From Arthrobacter sp. zg-Y769 (GTDB taxonomy: Bacteria > Actinomycetota > Actinomycetes > Actinomycetales > Micrococcaceae), in the NCBI RefSeq assembly GCF_020907405.1, contig NZ_JAJJOE010000003.1:329611-393610 (forward strand): a DNA stretch of 64,000 nucleotides, in the 5' to 3' direction. Below are positions 34,896 to 43,591 of this stretch, piece by piece (positions within the stretch are counted from its first letter, which is position 1; every line of letters begins with the position of its first letter). Below the pieces are notes generated by a model that saw only the letters and a program-made list of their open reading frames with translations, did no database searches and was not told where the DNA came from. The translations under genes were made by a program, and so were the position numbers.

Positions 34896-34928
34896 AGAGC
34901 GGCCGCAGCCTGGGGCTGCGACCGCTCT
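34896..34928 (-). terminator. Terminator after rplA
   Basis: A 15-nt stem with one mismatch (34896-34910 with 34914-34928) and a 3-nt loop is followed on the minus strand by TTTTGTG. It separates rplKA from the GNAT gene. Confidence 0.85.
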
Positions 34929-34961
34929 ATTCGGGGAGAAATCCCCAGGTTCTACTGCTGA

Positions 34962-35669
34962 CTATGCGTCTGCAAGGACCTTGGTGACGTTGGGATCAAC
35001 GCTGATGCTCGGGCCGAACGTGGTGGACACGGTCGCCTTGGAGATGTAGCGGCCCTTGGCTGCGGACGGCTTGAGGCGAAGAACTTCTTCCAGGGCGGCT
35101 GCGTAGTTCTCAGCCAGCTTCTGGGCGTCGAAGGACACCTTGCCAATGATGAAGTGCAGGTTGGAGTGCTTGTCGACGCGGAAGTCGATCTTGCCGCCCT
35201 TGATGTCCGTGACAGCCTTGGCCACGTTCGGGGTAACCGTACCGGTCTTCGGGTTCGGCATGAGGTTACGCGGGCCGAGCACGCGGCCCAGGCGGCCGAC
35301 CTTGCCCATCATGTCCGGGGTAGCCACTGCGGCGTCGAAGTCGGTCCAGCCGGCTGCAACCTTTTCGATCATGTCATCGGAACCAACGAAGTCGGCGCCG
35401 GCAGCGATTGCTGCTTCAGCCTTCTCGCCGGTAGCGAAAACGAGGACGCGGGCCGTCTTGCCGGTGCCGTGGGGCAGGTTGACCGTGCCGCGGACCATCT
35501 GGTCAGCCTTACGGGGGTCAACGCCCAGGCGGAAAGCCACCTCAACGGTTGCGTCGAACTTGGAAGGATTGGTGTCCTTCGCCAGCTCTACAGCCTCGAC
35601 CGGTGCGTACAGCTTGTCCGCATCGATCTTGGCTGCAGCTGCTTCATATGCTTTGCTGCGCTTTGCCAT
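34962..35669 (-). CDS. rplA: 50S ribosomal protein L1
   Basis: This 235-residue L1 forms the mobile stalk near the E site and is a translational repressor of its own operon in many bacteria. [20 protein letters not shown], the GTGKTARV turn and [15 protein letters not shown] are all present. It follows rplK by 113 bases and ends in a strong terminator. Length is normal. Confidence 0.99.
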   Translation of the reverse strand: MAKRSKAYEAAAAKIDADKLYAPVEAVELAKDTNPSKFDATVEVAFRLGVDPRKADQMVRGTVNLPHGTGKTARVLVFATGEKAEAAIAAGADFVGSDDMIEKVAAGWTDFDAAVATPDMMGKVGRLGRVLGPRNLMPNPKTGTVTPNVAKAVTDIKGGKIDFRVDKHSNLHFIIGKVSFDAQKLAENYAAALEEVLRLKPSAAKGRYISKATVSTTFGPSISVDPNVTKVLADA

Positions 35670-35782
35670 CTGCTTTTTCTCCTTGTGCAGTTGTGGTCTG
35701 TCGGACCGCGCCCGGCCCTGCCACGCGCCGTCGCCCGTTAGGGGCGGCGGCAGTTATTTGAAAGTGAAACCAGTACGGGGAC

Positions 35783-36214
35783 TTAGCCCTGTACCGTGAT
35801 GCCCATCGAACGGGCGGTGCCGGCGATGATCTTGGCAGCTGCCTGGACATCGTTGGCGTTGAGGTCTTCCATCTTCATGGTGGCGATCTCTTCGACCTGT
35901 GCCTGGGTCAGGTTGGCAACCTTGGTGGTGTGCGGGGTTGCGGAACCCTTGGCGACACCGGCAGCCTTCTTGATCAGCTGTGCAGCCGGAGGGGTCTTCG
36001 TGATGAAGGTGAAGGAACGGTCTTCGTAGACGGTGATTTCCACCGGGATAACGTTGCCGCGCTGGGATTCCGTTGCAGCGTTGTACTGCTTGCAGAATTC
36101 CATGATGTTGACACCGTGCTGGCCAAGTGCCGGACCGATCGGAGGAGCCGGGTTGGCGGCACCTGCGTTGATCTGCAGCTTGATGAGGCCGGTGACCTTT
36201 TTCTTGGGGGCCAT
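35783..36214 (-). CDS. rplK: 50S ribosomal protein L11
   Basis: This 143-residue L11 binds the GTPase-associated rRNA. It begins [15 protein letters not shown] and has [16 protein letters not shown], then the C-terminal [14 protein letters not shown] block. Its ribosome site (AAGGACC) is close to ATG 36214. It follows nusG by 129 bases that contain two sizeable hairpins. Confidence 0.99.
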   Translation of the reverse strand: MAPKKKVTGLIKLQINAGAANPAPPIGPALGQHGVNIMEFCKQYNAATESQRGNVIPVEITVYEDRSFTFITKTPPAAQLIKKAAGVAKGSATPHTTKVANLTQAQVEEIATMKMEDLNANDVQAAAKIIAGTARSMGITVQG

Positions 36215-36253
36215 GAAAGGGTCCTTCTCTAAATTATGTTCCCGAAGGACAGG

Positions 36254-36331
36254 AGCGTCCGTCCGGGGTGTTGGCCGCCATGGCTTGGTGGCCGGACGCT
36301 GCCTGCAGGTTAAAGCGGACCTGCGGGCAGC
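36254..36331 (-). promoter_or_regulatory. Two hairpins between nusG and rplK
   Basis: Reading from nusG, the first stem pairs 36319-36331 with 36298-36310 (13 bp, one mismatch). The second pairs 36293-36300 with 36254-36261 and continues with an inner GGCCGCCA/TGGTGGCC stem. Neither has a T-run. They may act as partial terminators or as an L11/L1-type leader. Confidence 0.5.
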
Positions 36332-36343
36332 GAAATCTGAAAG

Positions 36344-37117
36344 CTACTGGAGCTTGGTGACCTGGCCGAAGCCAAGGGTCACAGGCGTCTCGCGCTCGAA
36401 GATGGTCACGAGGACCACCAGCTGCTGGGACTCGGGCTTGATCTCCGAGATGGTGGCCTGGAGCGTTTCGAACGGGCCTTCGTTGACCGTTACGGGCTCG
36501 CCGACCTCGAAGTCCACGGCAATGTTGGAGGACTGCTGCTGTGCAGGCTTACCGGCCTCGGTCTTCGGCGAAACGATCGTGTGCTCGAGCATCGAGTACA
36601 CCTCGGAAAGGCTCAGCGGAGTCGGGTTGTGTGCATTGCCCACGAAGCCGGTGACGCCGGGGGTGTGCCGGACAACGCCCCAGGACTCGTCGGTGAGGTT
36701 CATGCGAACCAGGACATAGCCGGGGATGCGGACGCGGTTGACGATCTTCCGCGTGGTGTTCTTGATCTCGACGACTTCCTCCATCGGGACCTGGATTTCG
36801 AAGATGTCCTCTTCCATGTCCAGGGTCTGGATGCGGGTCTCAAGGTTGGACTTCACGCGGTTTTCGTAGCCGGCGTAGGAGTGGATGACGTACCAGTCAC
36901 CCTCCTGGCGGCGCAGCTTTGCCTTGAAGGCAACAGCCGGATCTTCCTCGGGCTCAGCGTCTTCTGCGGAATCGGCAGCCTCTTCGGCTGCGTTTTCTTC
37001 GTCGGCCGAAGCATCAACAGCAGCGGGCGCCTCGTCGACGTCGGCTGCGGTCATCTGATCCTCGGTATCCAGATCAGCGTTGTCATTGATCTGTGATTCG
37101 AGTTCTTGCTCGGACAC
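36344..37117 (-). CDS. nusG: Transcription termination/antitermination factor NusG
   Basis: This 257-residue NusG has an acidic, low-complexity N-terminal extension of about 80 residues (rich in Ala, Asp, Glu), then the NGN domain ([17 protein letters not shown] ... IPGYVLVRM) and a C-terminal KOW domain ([16 protein letters not shown]). It couples RNA polymerase to Rho or the ribosome. The acidic extension is common in actinobacteria. It lies 95 bases after secE. Confidence 0.98.
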   Translation of the reverse strand: MSEQELESQINDNADLDTEDQMTAADVDEAPAAVDASADEENAAEEAADSAEDAEPEEDPAVAFKAKLRRQEGDWYVIHSYAGYENRVKSNLETRIQTLDMEEDIFEIQVPMEEVVEIKNTTRKIVNRVRIPGYVLVRMNLTDESWGVVRHTPGVTGFVGNAHNPTPLSLSEVYSMLEHTIVSPKTEAGKPAQQQSSNIAVDFEVGEPVTVNEGPFETLQATISEIKPESQQLVVLVTIFERETPVTLGFGQVTKLQ

Positions 37118-37212
37118 GTAGATTCCTGCTTTCTTCTTCAGAGCACTATCGGGTTTGTCACTAGCTCATGGTCTCCGGTTCCGTGCCCGGGGGCGGAACC
37201 TTAAGTCTCTGG

Positions 37213-37494
37213 CTAGCTTTCGCCGCCGCCCGAGCCGAAGATCCACAGTGCGCCCCTGCCGAAGGCAAAGTCGAGAGCCGTAACGATAAGCATCATCACC
37301 ATCACGAACGCGAGGACAACGAGCGTGTACCTCAGCAGTTCCTTGCGGGTGGGGGTGACCACCTTTTTCAGCTCGGCAATCACCTGGCGAAGGAAGAGAG
37401 CAATACCGGCGAAGAACCCGCGCTTCCTGGGCCCGCTGGAGGGGTGTCCCTTGGAGCTGCTGGCAGCTGTCTCGGTCACCTTCGCCTCACTCAT
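37213..37494 (-). CDS. secE: Protein translocase subunit SecE
   Basis: This 93-residue protein has a Ser/Gly-rich cytoplasmic N-terminus, the conserved amphipathic segment QVIAELKKVVTPTRKELLRY and one C-terminal transmembrane helix (about 57-80). It clamps SecY in the translocon. The start is ATG 37494; an in-frame upstream extension overlaps the tRNA-Trp region and is rejected. It sits between tRNA-Trp and nusG in the standard order. Confidence 0.97.
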   Translation of the reverse strand: MSEAKVTETAASSSKGHPSSGPRKRGFFAGIALFLRQVIAELKKVVTPTRKELLRYTLVVLAFVMVMMLIVTALDFAFGRGALWIFGSGGGES

Positions 37495-37578
37495 CTGTGT
37501 CGGTTCACAATCACAGCAAGCGCTGGGACTGCTCATTCCATGAAGGACTGCTGAGCTGCCGGAAATGACAGTTCTGCG

Positions 37579-37651
37579 CAGGGCAGACAGGACTCGAACC
37601 TGCAACCTGCGGTTTTGGAGACCGCTGCGCTACCAATTGCGCCACTACCCT
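37579..37651 (-). tRNA. trnW: tRNA-Trp (CCA)
   Basis: The 73-nt minus-strand sequence folds as a tRNA: acceptor AGGGTAG with CTGCCCT (one T-G wobble), D arm GCGCAATTGGTAGCGC, anticodon loop with CCA, T loop GGTTCGAGTCC. The 3' CCA is not encoded. The position ahead of secE-nusG is standard for actinobacteria. Confidence 0.97.
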
Positions 37652-37679
37652 ATGGAGGAAAACTCACCCTACCGCCACC

Positions 37680-37685
37680 ATTGTA
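37680..37685 (-). promoter_or_regulatory. -10-like hexamer upstream of tRNA-Trp
   Basis: Minus-strand TACAAT lies about 28 bases before the tRNA-Trp 5' end. No good -35 was found at standard spacing. It may drive tRNA-Trp and secE-nusG. Confidence 0.35.
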
Positions 37686-37934
37686 GCCGCAACGAACCGG
37701 AGATTATTTCGCAAATCATTCCGACCGAAAGGCACAAAGCAGCGTGGTGTGCTCAACCACCGAAGAACCAGTCTACGCAAATTTTCCCCTCCCGTCGAAC
37801 CGGCACCCCGCCACGGAGTGCCCTGCTGACCTGCGGCGGAGTTTCCGAGCGCCTAAACTGGGGGAACGCCGCCGTCGTCCGGCAGGACCGACGCGGCAAA
37901 TGTAAGCCGCCGCCACACACCAGACGGGAATCCC

Positions 37935-39155
37935 ATGTCTTCCACCGGCCGTATTTCAGAGCGCATCGCATCCATTGCCGAGTCCGCAACCCTCGCAGTG
38001 GATGCCAAGGCCAAGGCGCTAAAGGCCGCCGGGCGCCCCGTGATCGGTTTCGGCGCGGGGGAACCGGATTTCCCCACCCCGGACTACATTGTCGACGCCG
38101 CCGTGGACGCCGCCCGCCAGCCGCGCTTCCACCGCTACTCCCCCGCAGGCGGGCTGCCTGAGCTGAAGAAGGCCATTGCGGCCAAGACCCTGCGCGATTC
38201 CGGCTACGCCGTTGACCCCGCCCAGGTCCTGGTGACCAACGGCGGCAAGCAGGCCGTCTACGAATCCTTCGCGACGCTGCTGAACCCGGGCGACGAAGTA
38301 CTTGTTCCCACCCCGTACTGGACCACCTACCCGGAGGCCATCCGGCTGGCTGGCGGTGTTCCGGTGGAGGTCTTCGCCGGACCGGAGCGGGGTTACCTGG
38401 TCAGCGTCGAGCAGCTCGAAGCCGCCCGCACCGAAGCCACCAAGGTGCTGCTCTTCGTTTCCCCGTCCAACCCCACCGGTGCCGTGTACCCCGCGGAGCA
38501 GGTCGCCGAAATCGGACGCTGGGCGGCGGAAAACGGGCTGTGGGTGGTCACGGATGAGATTTACGAGCACCTGACGTACGACGGCGTGCCCTTCACCTCC
38601 ATCGCCACGGCCGCGCCGGAGCTTGGGGACAAGGTGGTTGTGCTCAACGGCGTTGCGAAGACCTACGCCATGACCGGCTGGCGGGTCGGCTGGATGATCG
38701 CCGCGGCGGACGTCATCAAGGCCGCCACCAACCTGCAGTCCCACCTGTCATCCAACGTTTCCAACGTGTCGCAGATGGCGGCCCTGGCAGCTGTGTCGGG
38801 CCCGCTGACGGCCGTGGATGAAATGAAGCAGGCCTTCGACCGGCGGCGCCGCGCGATGGTTTCGGCCCTGAACTCGATCGACGGCGTCGAATGCCCCATG
38901 CCCGAAGGCGCGTTCTATGCCTACGCGGATGTCCGCGGACTGCTCGGACGCGAGTTCCCCGGCAAGGACGGCCCGGTCCGGCCGCAGACCTCGGCCGAGC
39001 TGGCGGCACTGATCCTCGACACCGTTGAGGTTGCAGTGGTTCCGGGTGAAGCGTTTGGCCCCTCGGGCTACCTCCGCCTCTCCTACGCCCTGGGCGACGA
39101 CGACCTCGCCACCGGCATGGAGCGGCTGCAGGACTTCCTCGGCAAGGGCCGGTAA
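37935..39155 (+). CDS. aspC: Pyridoxal-phosphate aminotransferase, aspartate type
   Basis: This 406-residue class I/II aminotransferase has [16 protein letters not shown] near the N-terminus, [21 protein letters not shown], the PLP-lysine region [16 protein letters not shown] (Lys in AKT) and a C-terminal Arg in YLRLSYA. It probably interconverts aspartate/oxaloacetate and glutamate/2-oxoglutarate. It begins at ATG 37935; a -10-like TAAACT is at about 37853-37858. It converges with the response-regulator gene, leaving 3 bases between stops. Closely related aminotransferases with other amino acids are possible. Confidence 0.9.
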   Translation: MSSTGRISERIASIAESATLAVDAKAKALKAAGRPVIGFGAGEPDFPTPDYIVDAAVDAARQPRFHRYSPAGGLPELKKAIAAKTLRDSGYAVDPAQVLVTNGGKQAVYESFATLLNPGDEVLVPTPYWTTYPEAIRLAGGVPVEVFAGPERGYLVSVEQLEAARTEATKVLLFVSPSNPTGAVYPAEQVAEIGRWAAENGLWVVTDEIYEHLTYDGVPFTSIATAAPELGDKVVVLNGVAKTYAMTGWRVGWMIAAADVIKAATNLQSHLSSNVSNVSQMAALAAVSGPLTAVDEMKQAFDRRRRAMVSALNSIDGVECPMPEGAFYAYADVRGLLGREFPGKDGPVRPQTSAELAALILDTVEVAVVPGEAFGPSGYLRLSYALGDDDLATGMERLQDFLGKGR

Positions 39156-39158
39156 GGA

Positions 39159-39821
39159 CTAAAGCAGCCGGCGGTCCGCGGCCCAGCGGGTGAGCTCGTG
39201 GCGCGAGGAAAGCTGGAGCTTGCGCAGCACCGAGGAGACGTGGGTTTCCACGGTCTTCACGGAAATGAACAGCTCACGGGCCACCTCCTTGTAGCTGTAG
39301 CCGCGGGCAATCAGCCGCATGACTTCCAGTTCGCGGGCCGACAGGCGGTCCAGTTCGTCATCCACCGCGGCCACGCTTGCCGTGCCGAAGGCGTCCAGCA
39401 CGAAACCGGCCAGGCGCGGAGAGAACACCGCGTCGCCGCCTGCCACCCGGAGGACGGCGTCGGAAATCTCCGGGCCGGAAATGGTCTTGGTGACATAGCC
39501 GCGGGCACCGGCACGGATTACGGTGACCACGTCTTCCGCGGCATCGGAGACGCTCAGCGCCAGGAACCGGGTCACCCCGAGCAGCCCGGCACACCCCGCC
39601 AGCACTTCCGCGCCGCCGCCGCCGTTGCCGCCGGGAAGGTGGACGTCAAGGAGGACGACGGCGGGCCGCCGGGCGGTGATCACGGCAACCGCAGTTTCAA
39701 CACTGTCGGCTTCCGCCACCACATTGATCCGGGCATCGAGGTCAGCGCGGAGGCCGGAACGGAAGATGGCGTGGTCGTCAACCACCACGACGTCGACCGG
39801 CGGGGAGGGGTGGATCGTCAT
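39159..39821 (-). CDS. LuxR-family response regulator of the PspC kinase pair
   Basis: This 220-residue protein has a receiver (VVVDDHAIFRSGL; phospho-Asp in LLDVHLPGG near residue 58) and a LuxR/FixJ helix-turn-helix (LSARELEVMRLIARGYSYKEVAREL then SVKTVETHVSSVLRKL; in two parts). Its ATG overlaps the kinase stop (TAATG), so the pair is translated together. The TCAGGG array in the divergent region upstream of the kinase is a likely binding site. Confidence 0.92.
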   Translation of the reverse strand: MTIHPSPPVDVVVVDDHAIFRSGLRADLDARINVVAEADSVETAVAVITARRPAVVLLDVHLPGGNGGGGAEVLAGCAGLLGVTRFLALSVSDAAEDVVTVIRAGARGYVTKTISGPEISDAVLRVAGGDAVFSPRLAGFVLDAFGTASVAAVDDELDRLSARELEVMRLIARGYSYKEVARELFISVKTVETHVSSVLRKLQLSSRHELTRWAADRRLL

Positions 39822-41167
39822 TAAGGTTGTGCTCCGTTGCTCGATACGTGGCTCTGATGGTTCTTCTTTGCTGCCCTGCCGTCTGCCGTGCTGCCTGCCG
39901 CACCGCCCGGCTCGGAGGACCCGTTTTCCGGCCCCTTCGGCAGCGGCAGCACCAGCTGCACCTCGGTGCCGTCCGCCGTGCTGCGGATGGCGGCGCTGCC
40001 TCCCGCGCGCTGCATCCGTCCGATGATGGAGCCCCGCACACCAATCCGGTCCGGCGGCACCGTGTCCAGATCGAAGCCTGACCCGCGGTCCCGCACAAAC
40101 ACTTCAAGCTGCTCGGGCCTGCATTCAACATAAACGGAAACGGTGCCGCCGGCATGCTGGGCGGCATTGAGCACGGCCGCCCGCGTGGCGGAGGCAAGGG
40201 CTTCGGTCCGTTCATCCAGCTCTGCGTCCGAGACGGCCACCAGCTCAATCGGGTGTCCGTAGGCGTCTTCGATTTCGGCGGCGATCCGGCGCAGGCACTC
40301 CACGAGGTGGTCTTCGGCCCGGGCATGGTCGGTGTACAACCACTGCCGCAGTTCCCTCTCCTGGGCCCGGGCGAGCCGGACCACATCCTGCTCGGAGCCG
40401 GCGCGTTTCTGGATCAGGGCCAGGGTCTGCAGGACCGAGTCATGCAGATGTGCCGCAATTTCAGCCCGTTCCGTCTGCCGGATCCGTCCGGACCGCTCGG
40501 CTTCCAGGTCCCGCCAGTGCTTTACCGCCCACGGTGTGAAGACCAGTGCCACCCCGGCCAGCACCGCGGCGGAGGCCAGCAGCCCCGATATCAGGAGATC
40601 CCAGCTCACCGCCCCCGAGATCACCGCCAGCACCCCGGACACCACCAGCACCAGGCCGGCCGCGAGGCGGATCAGGCCGGAGGTGCGGTCCGCTCCGGCA
40701 CTGTTCATCAGCCCGGCCCGACGGCTCTCGTCGAGCTGGGTCCAGGCCAGGACCGCACCACCCGCAATCGCGGCGACCGGGACAATCAGGCCCCAGTTCA
40801 GGTCGGCTCCCAGACGCTGGGCAATAAAGGCCGCAGCCACCAGCAGCAGGGCAAGGCCCACCGCTACCTCCCGCCGCCCTGCCTTTCGCGGCCCCGGACG
40901 GGGGGCTGTGCCTTCGCGGAGCTGCCTGGCGTAGTTCTCGGCAATACTGCGCGGGCTGGCCTGGACCTGCTCCTTCTTCTCCTGCTCCTCCTGGGTCGGA
41001 ACCATGATCCACAGCCACGCGTAGAGGATGAAGCCGCTGCCGGCGCCCAGCACCAGCACGGCCATGATGATCCGGGTCAGCTTCACCGGCCAGCCCAGAT
41101 GTGCTGCCAGTCCGGCGCATACGCCGGCGATAATCCGGTCACGGGGGCGAACCAAGGGTTCTCTCAT
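39821..41167 (-). CDS. PspC-domain sensor histidine kinase
   Basis: This 448-residue kinase starts with a PspC domain (RDRIIAGVCAGLAAHLGWPV and one membrane segment), then about four transmembrane segments, a HisKA_3 dimerisation helix with the phosphoacceptor His in EIAAHLHDSVLQTLALIQ, and a HATPase domain (RAAVLNAAQHAGG N-box; RDRGSGFDLD; GSIIGRMQRAGG). ATG 41167 has GGATAGG upstream; a TTG four codons earlier is less likely. Fused to PspC and divergent from another PspC protein, it is probably an envelope-stress sensor. Confidence 0.92.
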   Translation of the reverse strand: MREPLVRPRDRIIAGVCAGLAAHLGWPVKLTRIIMAVLVLGAGSGFILYAWLWIMVPTQEEQEKKEQVQASPRSIAENYARQLREGTAPRPGPRKAGRREVAVGLALLLVAAAFIAQRLGADLNWGLIVPVAAIAGGAVLAWTQLDESRRAGLMNSAGADRTSGLIRLAAGLVLVVSGVLAVISGAVSWDLLISGLLASAAVLAGVALVFTPWAVKHWRDLEAERSGRIRQTERAEIAAHLHDSVLQTLALIQKRAGSEQDVVRLARAQERELRQWLYTDHARAEDHLVECLRRIAAEIEDAYGHPIELVAVSDAELDERTEALASATRAAVLNAAQHAGGTVSVYVECRPEQLEVFVRDRGSGFDLDTVPPDRIGVRGSIIGRMQRAGGSAAIRSTADGTEVQLVLPLPKGPENGSSEPGGAAGSTADGRAAKKNHQSHVSSNGAQP

Positions 41168-41228
41168 GGACCTATCCAAGCACGCGGGAGGTGCCGGGGA
41201 CCGGCCCCGGGGGCAGGAATTCCATTCT

Positions 41229-41267
41229 TCAGGGGCAGGTTCAGGGCCGGCTCAGGGTAGTCCCTGA
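41229..41267. promoter_or_regulatory. TCAGGG operator array between divergent PspC genes
   Basis: TCAGGG occurs directly three times (41229, 41241, 41252; spacing 12 and 11 nt), and the last copy forms a perfect palindrome TCAGGG-TAGT-CCCTGA (41252-41267). It lies in the 134-base gap between the PspC kinase gene and the divergent PspC membrane-protein gene, so one regulator bound here could control both directions. Confidence 0.6.
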
Positions 41268-41301
41268 TGCGGTACGGCTGCGGCGGGAGAAGACTGGAAC
41301 C

Positions 41302-42810
41302 ATGAATCCTTCCCCATCACCTGATCCCGGGGCCCAAGACCCCGCATCGCAATCTGCTTCGGCTTCTGCCGAACAGAACGCCCTCCCGGCAGGCAGCCAT
41401 TCGGCCGATGCCGGTTCGGACGGCACCGGTCCTGCAGGCACCGGCGCATCCGGCGGATTCCACAGCGGTTTCTTCAACTGGATCCGGTCGCTTGGCATCA
41501 CGCGCGGCGGGGACCGTTGGTTCGGCGGCGTCGCCACGGGGATCGCCGCGCGGACCGGATTCGACCCTGTCCTTGTGCGCGGACTGTTTGTTGTCCTGGG
41601 CGTCTTCGGGATCGGTCTACTGGTTTACGGCATCGCCTGGGCGCTGCTCCCGGAACCGGACGGCCGGATCCACCTGGAAGAAGCGGGGCGCGGAACCTGG
41701 ACATCGGGCATGACCGGGGCACTCATCTTCACGGTACTGGGCATAGGCGGACCCGGTGCCTCTTTCCTGGGCGACGACGGCTGGTTCGGTGCCGTCGTCT
41801 GGACCCTGTTCTGGATCGGGTCGGGCGTAGCGGCCATTTACTGGTTTTCCACGACGAAGGGCCGGCCGCACCTTCCCGGCCACCGAACCGGTTCGGACAC
41901 CGGCCCGGGACCCGCAGGAGCCGCTGACACTCCGAGCAGCGCTCCGGACACGGCCTCCGGCACCCGTCCCGGCAAGCCCGTAACGCTTGCCAAACCCGGC
42001 ATGCCCGCTGCAGGTACCGGCTTTGGTCCTGCCGGGTCTGAAGCTGCCGGCGTCACTGTCCCTGGAAGTGGCGCTGTCCCTTCCGGCGCTGTCCCTTCCG
42101 GCCCGGTGCCGTGCCCGCCGGCCGGCCCGAAGGACGCGCAATGCACAACTGAGGCAAAGCGCGCCCGCGCTCCGGGAGCCCCGGGTTCCTACACGGCGGC
42201 CCTGTTCGGAGCCGCCCTGCTGGCCGGGGGCGCACTCCTTGCCCTGGACTACGTCCACGTCCTTTCGCTGGGCTCAGCGGTTTCAGTGGCGCTGGCAGCG
42301 GCCGCTGCCGTCCTGGGCATCGGCATCGTGATCCTGGGCGTGGTCGGCAGGCATTCCAGCGGGATCGGCACGGCGGCAGTGGCAGTGCTCGTCGCCTCCC
42401 TCCTGGCCCAGGGCAGCATGGTCAACGCCAACCTGTTGGTGGCCAGCGATATGGACTGGGTGCCGCAGGACGCTGCCCAGGCCAGCGGGGGCTACACCCT
42501 GATCGCCGCCAACGGGACAGTCGACCTGCGCGGGACCGAGAGTACGGGGAACTTCGAAATCCCCGCCAGCGTCGCCGCAGGGAACCTGGACATCCTCGTT
42601 CCCGACGATTCGCCGGTAACCATCAGGTACGGCATGGCTGCGGGAAACGTTGAGGTAAACGACGGGTCGGACCGGCACGAATACAGCGGCTTGTGGCAGC
42701 CGTCCGACGAGCGCACCCTCAACGACGACGCCGACGGAGACCGGATCACCATTGACGTCCGCGGACTCGCGGGCAACGTACTCGTCACTACTGAAGAAAG
42801 CGACCTCTAG
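41302..42810 (+). CDS. PspC-domain membrane protein with C-terminal beta (toastrack-like) domain
   Basis: This 502-residue protein has a Ser/Pro/Ala-rich N-terminus, a PspC domain (RGGDRWFGGVATGIAART and following, about 60-120), two more hydrophobic segments, a long Gly/Ala/Pro linker (about 185-285), three further membrane segments (about 295-380), and a beta-rich C-terminus of about 125 residues (ANGTVDLRGTE ... AAGNVEVNDGS ... LAGNVLVTTE). That tail resembles LiaF/toastrack-type domains. ATG 41302 was chosen; open frame upstream is within the regulatory gap. The gene diverges from the PspC kinase, suggesting it is the main target or sensor partner. Confidence 0.8.
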   Translation: MNPSPSPDPGAQDPASQSASASAEQNALPAGSHSADAGSDGTGPAGTGASGGFHSGFFNWIRSLGITRGGDRWFGGVATGIAARTGFDPVLVRGLFVVLGVFGIGLLVYGIAWALLPEPDGRIHLEEAGRGTWTSGMTGALIFTVLGIGGPGASFLGDDGWFGAVVWTLFWIGSGVAAIYWFSTTKGRPHLPGHRTGSDTGPGPAGAADTPSSAPDTASGTRPGKPVTLAKPGMPAAGTGFGPAGSEAAGVTVPGSGAVPSGAVPSGPVPCPPAGPKDAQCTTEAKRARAPGAPGSYTAALFGAALLAGGALLALDYVHVLSLGSAVSVALAAAAAVLGIGIVILGVVGRHSSGIGTAAVAVLVASLLAQGSMVNANLLVASDMDWVPQDAAQASGGYTLIAANGTVDLRGTESTGNFEIPASVAAGNLDILVPDDSPVTIRYGMAAGNVEVNDGSDRHEYSGLWQPSDERTLNDDADGDRITIDVRGLAGNVLVTTEESDL

Positions 42811-42812
42811 CC

Positions 42813-43193
42813 ATGGAACAGGACAACGAGAGGGACTACCTGGGCCGGCAGTACGGGCCCGGAAGCATCGGAAGCACCGGCGAAGAAGTGCCGGCGGCAC
42901 CGGCAGCGGAAAAGAATCCGGACAGTGCCGAAACCCGCCCGCAGGGCCGCGGTACTCCGGCAGCACCGGCGGCAGACACCGCTGACTCACCGGCCGCCGT
43001 TCCGAGGCGCGACCTGCGGGTGGGCACCGTCGTCTGGGGCCTGGTCCTCACCGCCCTGGCCGTGCTCCTGCTGCTGACGAACACCGCGGGCCTCTCAGTG
43101 GATCCGGTCCTGCTGGTCCTCTGCATCACCCTGGGTGCCGGCCTGGCCCTCCTGGCGGGCGGCTTCCTCTCCGGCCGGAGCCGGTCCCGCTAA
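42813..43193 (+). CDS. Small two-helix membrane protein of the PspC locus
   Basis: This 126-residue protein has a long charged and Pro/Ala-rich N-terminus (1-68) and two hydrophobic segments (about 70-90 and 95-117) ending in a basic tail GRSRSR. It begins two bases after the stop of the PspC/toastrack-like protein, so the two are one operon. No family was recognised. Position argues for an accessory role in the same envelope-stress module. Confidence 0.8.
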   Translation: MEQDNERDYLGRQYGPGSIGSTGEEVPAAPAAEKNPDSAETRPQGRGTPAAPAADTADSPAAVPRRDLRVGTVVWGLVLTALAVLLLLTNTAGLSVDPVLLVLCITLGAGLALLAGGFLSGRSRSR

Positions 43194-43278
43194 AGTGTTC
43201 CTTCACGGCCCAGACAGGCCGGCATGTCAGTTCGTGACTCATTTCCCTATTTCGACACCACCAGATAAGGCTTAGTAC

Positions 43279-43521
43279 ATGGAAAAGTTCTTCAGCATCC
43301 TGCGCTCCTCCCCCATAAAACGGCGGAAGGGCTGGCTCGGCGGAATCTGCGCCGGTATTGCCGCGACCTACGGCTGGGATGTGTCCCTGGTCCGGATCGG
43401 CGTCCTCCTGAGTTTCCTGCTGCCCTTCGTGGGGATAGGAACCTATCTGGTGGCCTGGCTGCTGCTGCCGAAAGCGGACGGAAGCATCCTCCTGCAGAGC
43501 CTGGTGAGTCCCCGCGCTTAG
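43279..43521 (+). CDS. Small stand-alone PspC protein
   Basis: This 80-residue protein is nearly all PspC domain: KRRKGWLGGICAGIAATYGW, then a hydrophobic segment LVRIGVLLSFLLPFVGIGTY and a second one. It is the third PspC copy in 4.4 kb, after the kinase and the large membrane protein. It follows its neighbour by 85 bases on the same strand. It probably inserts in the membrane and interacts with the other PspC proteins, which is inference. Confidence 0.88.
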   Translation: MEKFFSILRSSPIKRRKGWLGGICAGIAATYGWDVSLVRIGVLLSFLLPFVGIGTYLVAWLLLPKADGSILLQSLVSPRA

Positions 43522-43547
43522 TCGCTGCCCCGATGGCTGGCTAGAAT
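43518..43547 (+). promoter_or_regulatory. Candidate pfkA promoter
   Basis: TTAGTC (43518-43523) and TAGAAT (43542-43547) are separated by 18 nt. The -35 overlaps the stop codon of the small PspC gene. Transcription would start near 43554, about 38 nt before pfkA. Confidence 0.5.
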
Positions 43548-43591
43548 CAAGGCAAGATCCAATCACCGCCAGCAGATCCAGGGGTAATGAC

